A DNA stretch of 38,390 nt from Clostridium chrysemydis (GTDB lineage: Bacteria > Bacillota > Clostridia > Clostridiales > Clostridiaceae): positions 1-38,390 of the forward strand of contig NZ_JADEKP010000013.1 of assembly GCF_015234215.1 (NCBI RefSeq). The letters are read 5' to 3'. The notes beneath the pieces are model-generated. The model was not told the DNA's origin. It worked only from the letters and a program-made list of their open reading frames with translations, and did not search any database. The number at the start of each line of letters is the position of its first letter. The stretch's first letter is position 1. Both the position numbers and the translations under genes were made by a program. Of this stretch, positions 33,198 to 38,390 are shown piece by piece.

Positions 33198-33352
33198 AGT
33201 AACCCTCCTGATTTTTTAAATTAAATCCTATTTATATAACTACAGAATTTAACAAATATAATTGTAACATAAACTAATAATTATTTCTTTAATGTTAAAC
33301 ATAAAAGTCCTCTCTATAATAAAAAAGAGTAGCATTATTTAATAACACTACA

Positions 33353-33383
33353 AAAAATGCCTGCAAAATATTGCAGACATTTT
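33353..33383 (-). terminator. terminator of the AbgT transporter gene
   Basis: AAAATGTCTGCAA-TATT-TTGCAGGCATTTT (one U-G) then TTT on the minus strand. Confidence 0.85.
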
Positions 33384-33426
33384 AAACTTATAATTTAAGC
33401 CCCTAAATTATATTTACTTATTGATA

Positions 33427-34962
33427 TTACATAAATAATCCAGCCCCTGGACCAAGTGGTAATCCTAATAAGAACCAAGCTACTAAAAGAATTGACCAAC
33501 ATATTAAGAAACCTATTGAATAAGGAACCATTGTAGATATAAGAGTTCCTATTCCTGTATCTTCATCATAAACTTCCGCAAATGCAACTATTAATGCAAA
33601 ATAAGTCATAAGCGGAGATATTATATTTGTACTAGAATCACCTATTCTGTATGCCATTTGAATTAATTCAGGAGTGTATCCTAAATCCATAAACATAGGA
33701 ATAAATACAGGTGCCATTATAGCCCATTTAGCTGAAGCCGATCCCATAAATAAATTTATGAATGCTGAAACCGCTATAAATGCTATTATTAAAGGAACTC
33801 CTGTTAACCCTATATTTTTTAAGAAATCTGCCCCATTAACTGCAACAACTGTTCCAATCTTAGTGTAATTAAAGTATGCAACGAATTGAGCTGCAAAGAA
33901 TACTAATACTATGTATCCCCCCATTGAAGCCATACTCTTACTCATTAAAGAAACAACTTGCTTATCATTTCTTATTTCACCTTTACCTATTCCAAATGCT
34001 ATACCTGGAATCATAAATGCTAGAGATATAATAGCTACCATAGATGACATAAATGGTGATTTTAAAATTTCTCCAGTTTCAGGATTTCTAAGAGGTGATC
34101 CTTCTGGAACTACTAATATTGCCATAAACACAGCAAAAATAAGTAAAGCTAATCCAGCGAATAAAAGTCCTCTCTTTTCTTCTTTAGATATTCCTTCAAC
34201 TTTTTCAATTTGCTTTTTCCCCTTATACTCTCCAAGTCTAGGCTCTACTATTTTCTCTGTAATAATAGTACCGACTATTGTAATAAGTACAGTTGATGCT
34301 ATAAGGAAATACCAGTTAGAAGCTATCCCAACTTCATATCCTGGAACTACTGAAGCTGCTGCTTCTTGGCTGATCCCTGAAAGAAGAGCATCTGTAGGTC
34401 CAAAGATTATATTTGCACTAAATCCTCCTGATACTCCAGCAAAGGCTGCTGCAAGTCCAGCTAAAGGATGTCTTCCAAAACTTAAAAATACGATAGCACC
34501 TAGTGGAATTAAAATAACATATCCTGCATCTGATGCGATATTTGATATTATACCTGCAAAAACAACTACTACTGTTATTAATCTCTTAGGTGTACTAGTT
34601 ACTAATTTTCTAAGTAATGTTCCAATTAAGCCTGTCCCTTCTGCAACTCCAACTCCAAGTAAAGCTACTAAAACAGTTCCAAGTGGTGCAAATCCAGTAA
34701 AATTGCTAACTGCACTTTCAAACATAAATCTTATTCCATCTGGACTTAAAAGTGAAATTACGTTTGCAGTCATCTCTTTAACTTCCATTGTGTGACTGTC
34801 TACCCCAGTATATGTAACGTTAACTCCCATTTTTGCAAGTACTGCTGAAAGAAGCACAAGACCTGCACATAATAAAATAAATATAGTCGCAGGATGCGGC
34901 AGCGCATTTCCTACTTTTTCAATTCCATTTAAAATACCTTTTTTCTTTTTAACTTTCTCCAA
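33427..34962 (-). CDS. AbgT family transporter
   Basis: 511 residues with 11-12 hydrophobic helices, typical for AbgT (p-aminobenzoyl-glutamate transporter) members. It starts KKGILNGIEKVGNALPHPATIFILL. Mid-protein motifs are FAGVSGGFSANIIFGPTDALLSG-like (about 175-200), FFAAQFVAYFNYTKIGTV (about 355) and FINLFMGSASAKWAIMAPVFIPM-like (about 400), followed by YRIGDSSTNIISPLMTYFA. Members import p-aminobenzoyl-glutamate or export sulfa drugs; substrate cannot be chosen here. No abgA/abgB peptidase gene is nearby. GGGG precedes the ATG; the gene stands alone. Confidence 0.92.
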   Translation of the reverse strand: MEKVKKKKGILNGIEKVGNALPHPATIFILLCAGLVLLSAVLAKMGVNVTYTGVDSHTMEVKEMTANVISLLSPDGIRFMFESAVSNFTGFAPLGTVLVALLGVGVAEGTGLIGTLLRKLVTSTPKRLITVVVVFAGIISNIASDAGYVILIPLGAIVFLSFGRHPLAGLAAAFAGVSGGFSANIIFGPTDALLSGISQEAAASVVPGYEVGIASNWYFLIASTVLITIVGTIITEKIVEPRLGEYKGKKQIEKVEGISKEEKRGLLFAGLALLIFAVFMAILVVPEGSPLRNPETGEILKSPFMSSMVAIISLAFMIPGIAFGIGKGEIRNDKQVVSLMSKSMASMGGYIVLVFFAAQFVAYFNYTKIGTVVAVNGADFLKNIGLTGVPLIIAFIAVSAFINLFMGSASAKWAIMAPVFIPMFMDLGYTPELIQMAYRIGDSSTNIISPLMTYFALIVAFAEVYDEDTGIGTLISTMVPYSIGFLICWSILLVAWFLLGLPLGPGAGLFM

Positions 34963-35199
34963 AGTAAATCCCCCTTTTTATTATTTTTATAAAACTTGTA
35001 TAATTCCAGTCTACATTTTGTACACATATGTACGCCTCATAAAAACATTATATATGCTTGTTCATATTTTTGCAACATTTTTATATAATTCCTTCATTTT
35101 ATTTATTTTTGATTCATATTTACAGGGATTTATTCATATTTTAAGCAAGTTTCTATTTCCTTAATATTCATTTATTTTTACCTAATTTCTTCCAGTATA

Positions 35200-35208
35200 T
35201 GTTATAAT
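35200..35208 (+). promoter_or_regulatory. extended -10 promoter of the DUF2334 gene
   Basis: TGTTATAAT, a perfect -10 with TGn extension, 34 nt before the start. The rest of 34963-35242 is AT-rich and holds a GTAC...GTAC imperfect palindrome (about 35019-35032) in front of abgT. Confidence 0.6.
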
Positions 35209-35242
35209 ATGAAGTGTTAAAAAAATCAAAGGAGTTTATATT

Positions 35243-36637
35243 ATGAGAAAATTAAAAAAAATCCTAATATATAGTTTAATAACTATATTAATATTAGGTG
35301 TAGGGTATGGAATTGCTTTTTACTTTAGTTTTTTCCAAGGGACATGCACTGTGGAAAATGGTAAAGCTGTAAATAAGTATATAAACCAATCCAAACTTGA
35401 AGCTTACTCTAAATACAATAGAGGTTTTAAAGTTTCAACAAATGAAATAAATAAAACTGTATCAGAAGTAAAGAAAGTTAATTTAAAATTTATAGGTAAG
35501 CCTATGCCAAAAGATTACATAATACTTGAAAAAGGCTATAGATATTATCTACCTTTAGATTATATTTCTAAAACTTTAGGATACAAAGTAGAAGATAAAA
35601 ATCCACTAAAAATAACTAATGGGAAAAAAGAAATCCTTTTAAATAATGATTCTGCACTTATAAATGGTAAAGAATATAAATTTAGAGGTGAGCTTCTTAA
35701 TAAAGATTCAAAAAACTATTTATCTTTATCTGATATAGAATACATCTTTTCTTTAACAGCTGTGTTTAATAAAGAAAAGAATTCTATAGATATATTAAAT
35801 TCTCATTTAGATAAGAGTAATTATAAAGATAAGGTTAAAAATGGACAAGCTGCCTTAATTAGATTTGAAGATTTTACAGCTGGAGGTTCCCTATTAACAG
35901 ATCAAAATCAAAGTAAAATGAAAGGTATGTTCGATTACCTTTATAAAAATAATATAAGATTTAATGTAGCATGGGTGCCTCATTATAAAAATCCAAAAGA
36001 TAATTATGATAATAACCTTCTTATAAATAAAGATTTAAGTAATATTTTCTTTATTAACTTATTAGATTATGCAATAAATAGTAATGCTGAAATCGGCCTT
36101 CACGGTTATACTCACCAAGCTAATGACTCAATAAGTACAGTTGGAAGCGAACTTACTATCAAAATAAATAATACAGAAAAAGAAACTAGATCTGTTGTTG
36201 AAAATGCTATAAGTGTAGCAAATAAATTAAATATACCTGTAACATTCTTTGAAAGTCCTCATTATCATGCTACAAAGAAGCAAAAAGCTATAATAGGAGA
36301 ATACTTTCAAATTTTATATGAACCATATAGTGTTTTATATTATACAGGTATAGAAACTACCTCTAAAGGTAACCTTTATATACCAACTCCACTTGGATAC
36401 GTTCATGATAGAGATCCAGAACCAATAATAAAGAAGTTAGATAATCCTACACCTAATTTATTAGCTTCTATGTTCTATCATCCTACAATAGAATTAGAGT
36501 ATATAGATGTTAAGGTAAAATATAATTATTTTAATTCTGATCTTAATTCAGAATCAATATTAAAGAAAATAGTAAATGCATTAAATGAAAAAGGATATTC
36601 AACTATTAATGCATCTGAAATGATAGAATCAAAATAA
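35243..36637 (+). CDS. membrane-anchored DUF2334 (polysaccharide deacetylase-like) protein
   Basis: 464 residues. Single N-terminal helix (about 8-30), then a copper-amine-oxidase-N-like beta domain (about 92-187, KGYRYYLPLDYISKTLGY). The DUF2334 domain follows (about 200-462): RFEDF (207-211), GLHGYTH (285-291), FFESPHYHA, and FYHP near 415. These resemble the metal-binding Asp/His motifs of NodB-type deacetylases, so it may deacetylate or cleave an extracellular glycan. AAAGGAG lies before the ATG. Monocistronic, convergent with vanZ. Confidence 0.85.
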   Translation: MRKLKKILIYSLITILILGVGYGIAFYFSFFQGTCTVENGKAVNKYINQSKLEAYSKYNRGFKVSTNEINKTVSEVKKVNLKFIGKPMPKDYIILEKGYRYYLPLDYISKTLGYKVEDKNPLKITNGKKEILLNNDSALINGKEYKFRGELLNKDSKNYLSLSDIEYIFSLTAVFNKEKNSIDILNSHLDKSNYKDKVKNGQAALIRFEDFTAGGSLLTDQNQSKMKGMFDYLYKNNIRFNVAWVPHYKNPKDNYDNNLLINKDLSNIFFINLLDYAINSNAEIGLHGYTHQANDSISTVGSELTIKINNTEKETRSVVENAISVANKLNIPVTFFESPHYHATKKQKAIIGEYFQILYEPYSVLYYTGIETTSKGNLYIPTPLGYVHDRDPEPIIKKLDNPTPNLLASMFYHPTIELEYIDVKVKYNYFNSDLNSESILKKIVNALNEKGYSTINASEMIESK

Positions 36638-36677
36638 AAAGTAATCCACACTAAATATTTAGTGTGGATTACTTTTT
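36636..36677. terminator. bidirectional terminator, DUF2334 / VanZ
   Basis: AAAAAGTAATCCACACTAAA pairs with TTTAGTGTGGATTACTTTTT around a 2-nt loop. One of the strongest hairpins in the window. Confidence 0.94.
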
Positions 36678-37122
36678 ATAACCATTTTTTATTAATGTTA
36701 AATAAATAAACGATAATAGCTCCAAATGCACCACCTGAAGTATCTATAAGAACATCCGTAAACTTTCCTGCTCTTCCTTGTACGAAGGTTTGATGAAATT
36801 CATCTGTTGATGCATATAAAAATACAAGTCCTATTGCAATTAATCTAGCTTTTTTATTAGAAATATAAAATCTTAATACATTATAATAAAGTAATGCTAA
36901 AATACAATATTCAGTAAAATGAGCTCCTTTTCTTACTATAGTAGTTATTAAATCAATATTAGCATTAGTTATGTTAGCACCTACAGCTTTTAATAGATTT
37001 ATTACTAAATCACTTTGTCCATTAGACACATCTGCTGGCTGGTTAGACATGAAAAAAATAAAACACATCCAAAATATAACTAAGACATACGCTAATATCT
37101 TACCTTTTCTCTCTTTCATCAA
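36676..37122 (-). CDS. VanZ family protein
   Basis: 148 residues with four hydrophobic segments. Family signatures: FMSNQPADVS after the first helix, VRKGAHFTEYCILALLYYN with the conserved His-Glu, and ASTDEFHQTFVQGRAGKFTDVLIDTSGG. VanZ proteins confer low-level teicoplanin tolerance in enterococci, but most family members, including those in clostridia, have no proven role. No vanA/H/X genes adjoin. The next gene upstream on the same strand is 57 nt away. Confidence 0.9.
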   Translation of the reverse strand: MMKERKGKILAYVLVIFWMCFIFFMSNQPADVSNGQSDLVINLLKAVGANITNANIDLITTIVRKGAHFTEYCILALLYYNVLRFYISNKKARLIAIGLVFLYASTDEFHQTFVQGRAGKFTDVLIDTSGGAFGAIIVYLFNINKKWL

Positions 37123-37179
37123 TCATTTAATCTCCTAATTATTCTTTAGTTTTTATTATATCAAATATAACATTTATTC

Positions 37180-37623
37180 CTATCTATCTTCAATAATATA
37201 TTTATTAATATAAGCTAAAGATTCTTCTAGTATAGATTGCCCTCTTTCCATATCTTCTATTTTTATTTCAAGATTACACATCCTTTGTTCTACACTATTC
37301 ATAACTGATTTTATATCATTTAATAGTTTTTCATCATATGAAACTTGAATTCCGTCTAGGTCCACAAATACTTTTTCTGGCGGATTTCCACATTCAGTAC
37401 ATTTAGCGTATACCTTAGATTTATCATAATCTCTAAAAACTTTAAATGTTCCATTTTTGCATGTACTACAAACTGATAGTAATTCATAACCTATATCATT
37501 TAAATCCATTTCAAACTCAGTTCCGCACTCTTTACATGTAGCTTTAAACTTTCCTTCTGTAGTTTCGATTATAAATTCGTTACCACTGCATCCTTCCTTT
37601 TTACATACAACTGTTCTTACCAT
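37180..37623 (-). CDS. zinc-ribbon protein with C-terminal coiled coil, unknown function
   Basis: 147 residues. Three or four metal-binding pairs: C7/C12, C30/C33, C52/C55 and C75/C78 (the last three CxxC), forming two zinc ribbons (CKEC..., CSTC..., CTEC). The C-terminal third (about 95-142) is a heptad-rich helix (KSVMNSVEQRMCNLEIKIEDME) likely to form a coiled coil. Probably a nucleic-acid- or protein-binding adaptor; no catalytic residues seen. ATG with AGGAG upstream. Lies upstream of vanZ on the same strand. Confidence 0.7.
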   Translation of the reverse strand: MVRTVVCKKEGCSGNEFIIETTEGKFKATCKECGTEFEMDLNDIGYELLSVCSTCKNGTFKVFRDYDKSKVYAKCTECGNPPEKVFVDLDGIQVSYDEKLLNDIKSVMNSVEQRMCNLEIKIEDMERGQSILEESLAYINKYIIEDR

Positions 37624-37772
37624 TTAATCAACTCCTAACAATAGAATAATATCTTCCATTATTATGATTTATATTCTAATTAACCCTACATTTATTCTAT
37701 TTATTTTATAAAAATATAATACTTTTATAAAACACCTTAATAAAAACTATAATTTTATTCATTTTGTACATT

Positions 37773-37807
37773 AAAAAAGAACCTAGCACTATCTTTGCTA
37801 AGTTCTC
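37773..37807 (-). terminator. terminator of the small coiled-coil ORF
   Basis: GAACTTAGCA pairs with TGCTAGGTTC (with G-U pairs) on the minus strand, followed by TTTTTT. Confidence 0.8.
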
Positions 37808-37821
37808 AAATAAAATTCTAA

Positions 37822-37962
37822 TTATCTAAATTCGCTTATTTCACTTTCTATAAGCTCTATTTTTTCATCAACTTCTCCTGTTTTTTTACCAGCTAAAATT
37901 AGCTCTCTCTTTTCTAACTTAAGTTCCTTAAGACGTTCTTTTAATTTTTCAATATTTGTCAC
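37822..37962 (-). CDS. small coiled-coil protein (46 residues)
   Basis: GTG start with GGGAG 7 nt upstream, then 46 codons, a stop and a clear terminator. The peptide begins MTNIEKLKERLKELKLEK and ends KIELIESEISEFR: a charged helix, a short GKKTGEVDE turn and a second helix, as in a small helical hairpin. An in-frame ATG at 37977 would add five residues but has no binding site. Good codon use and a dedicated terminator make it a likely real gene. Family not recognised. Confidence 0.65.
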   Translation of the reverse strand: MTNIEKLKERLKELKLEKRELILAGKKTGEVDEKIELIESEISEFR

Positions 37963-38080
37963 AAAAACACTCCCCATCTCAAGCTTTTTTATTCAGTCTG
38001 TAATGTTTAATAAAGCCCTCATTACATATAATAAATTTTAATTATGTCTACTTAGAAAACGTAATCATATAAATATATCA

Positions 38081-38106
38081 TGTACTTCTAATTATATAGA
38101 AGTACA
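38081..38106. repeat. perfect palindrome, possible operator
   Basis: TGTACTTCTA-ATTATA-TAGAAGTACA has ten perfect pairs, but no T-tract follows on either strand, so it is not a terminator. It sits about 120 nt upstream of the small coiled-coil gene start. Apart from this, 37978-38245 shows no gene. Confidence 0.5.
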
Positions 38107-38245
38107 GATAACTTGTACATAATAACATTTAGTAAAATTCCACCATATTATTACATATTAATCCTGTTTTTAATTCTTTTTCAGATTTAAATATTCCTTC
38201 TTTAATACTATATTAAAAATATATATAAAATTATTTATATAAAAC

Positions 38246-38279
38246 AAAGAAGTCATGAATTATATTCATGACTTCTTTC
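38246..38279 (-). terminator. terminator of the tRNA unit
   Basis: AAAGAAGTCATGAA and TTCATGACTTCTTT around a 5-nt loop, just downstream of the tRNA-Ala CCA end. Confidence 0.9.
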
Positions 38280-38284
38280 ACCTT

Positions 38285-38360
38285 TGGTGGAGGTAAGGAG
38301 ATTCGAACTCCTGACCCCCTGCGTGCAAGGCAGGTGCTCTCCCAACTGAGCTATACCCCC
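38285..38360 (-). tRNA. tRNA-Ala (TGC)
   Basis: The reverse complement folds as a 76-nt tRNA with encoded CCA: acceptor GGGGGTA / TACCTCC, D arm AGCTCAGTTGGGAGAGC, anticodon loop CTTGCAC with TGC, T arm AGGAGTTCGAATCTCCT. It is the last gene of a tRNA or rrn-linked unit entering from the right edge. Confidence 0.97.
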
Positions 38361-38363
38361 AAA

Positions 38364-38390
38364 TGGTGGACCTTCAGGGACTCGAACCCC
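38364..38390 (-). tRNA. partial tRNA (3' end)
   Basis: The reverse complement gives a T-arm GGTTCGAGTCCC, acceptor strand AAGGTCC, discriminator A and encoded CCA. The anticodon is outside the window, so the isotype cannot be read. It lies 3 nt upstream of tRNA-Ala in the direction of transcription. Confidence 0.88.

Noticed and set aside
33911-34795. Long plus-strand reading frame opposite the AbgT gene.
   Set aside because: It is the antisense shadow of a clear membrane transporter; its product is low-complexity and has no binding site.
35019-35032. GTACACATATGTAC near the AbgT promoter as an operator.
   Set aside because: Imperfect palindrome in AT-rich DNA and no matching known regulator site.
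36676-37122. VanZ as an antibiotic-resistance determinant.
   Set aside because: No other van genes are near, and VanZ-family proteins are widespread in Firmicutes without a resistance role.

Overview
The window is about 38.4 kb of very AT-rich DNA from a low-GC Gram-positive anaerobe, best matched to Clostridium sensu stricto. The support is AGGAGG-type ribosome binding sites, AT-rich codon use with frequent AGA/AGG arginine, many T-tailed hairpin terminators, clostridial rrn leader sequence, and gene content such as an EF-G-like paralogue, a DUF4179 anti-sigma protein, FetAB, AbgT, an LTA synthase-family protein and VanZ. I cannot name the species from the window. It reads as ordinary chromosome: I saw no transposase, phage gene, CRISPR array or plasmid gene. 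It is bracketed by stable-RNA genes, with the 5' end of a 16S rRNA at the left edge (minus strand) and tRNA-Ala plus a partial tRNA at the right edge (minus strand).

Layout. 1-2.9 kb: 16S start with its promoter and leader, ung, two small membrane proteins, cutC, and a 5S rRNA-tRNA-Phe unit that has no 16S or 23S beside it. 2.9-5 kb: a four-gene minus-strand run (GNAT, P-loop kinase-like, GNAT, flavodoxin-like). 5-10 kb: sirtuin, thioredoxin-type arsenate reductase, an SH3-like membrane-anchored protein, a CPBP membrane protease, cinA and a histidine phosphatase. 10.1-12 kb: a DsrE-like protein, a TauE-type exporter and a LUD-domain protein, with a sigma-54-like element before the last. 12.0-12.6 kb: a gene-free stretch rich in inverted repeats. 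12.6-16.6 kb: a proteasome-fold Ntn hydrolase, a DUF1622 protein, fetAB and a ROK glucokinase. 16.4-20.5 kb: a small protein, an EF-G-like GTPase, and an ECF sigma/anti-sigma pair. 20.5-26.6 kb: cfa, then carB and carA behind a long regulatory leader. 26.6-27.3 kb: a membrane 4Fe-4S protein behind a CsoR/CstR-type operator. 27.4-33.2 kb: envelope genes (beta-propeller protein, phosphodiester glycosidase, LTA synthase-family protein, GT-C glycosyltransferase). 33.4-38.4 kb: AbgT transporter, DUF2334 protein, VanZ, a zinc-ribbon protein, a small coiled-coil ORF and tRNAs.

The most interesting regulatory structure is the carAB leader. It combines a PyrR-type RNA motif, a lower stem that would hide the ribosome binding site of a 31-codon leader ORF, three arginine codons close to that ORF's end, and an intrinsic terminator whose 5' arm is made of the ORF's last five codons. 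This suggests that pyrimidine and arginine signals meet at one attenuator. Other points worth a second look are the structured gene-free region near 12.1-12.6 kb, the proteasome-like protein with serine at the expected nucleophile position, the 5S-tRNA-Phe unit with its own promoter, and the LTA synthase-family protein with serine where the catalytic threonine normally sits.
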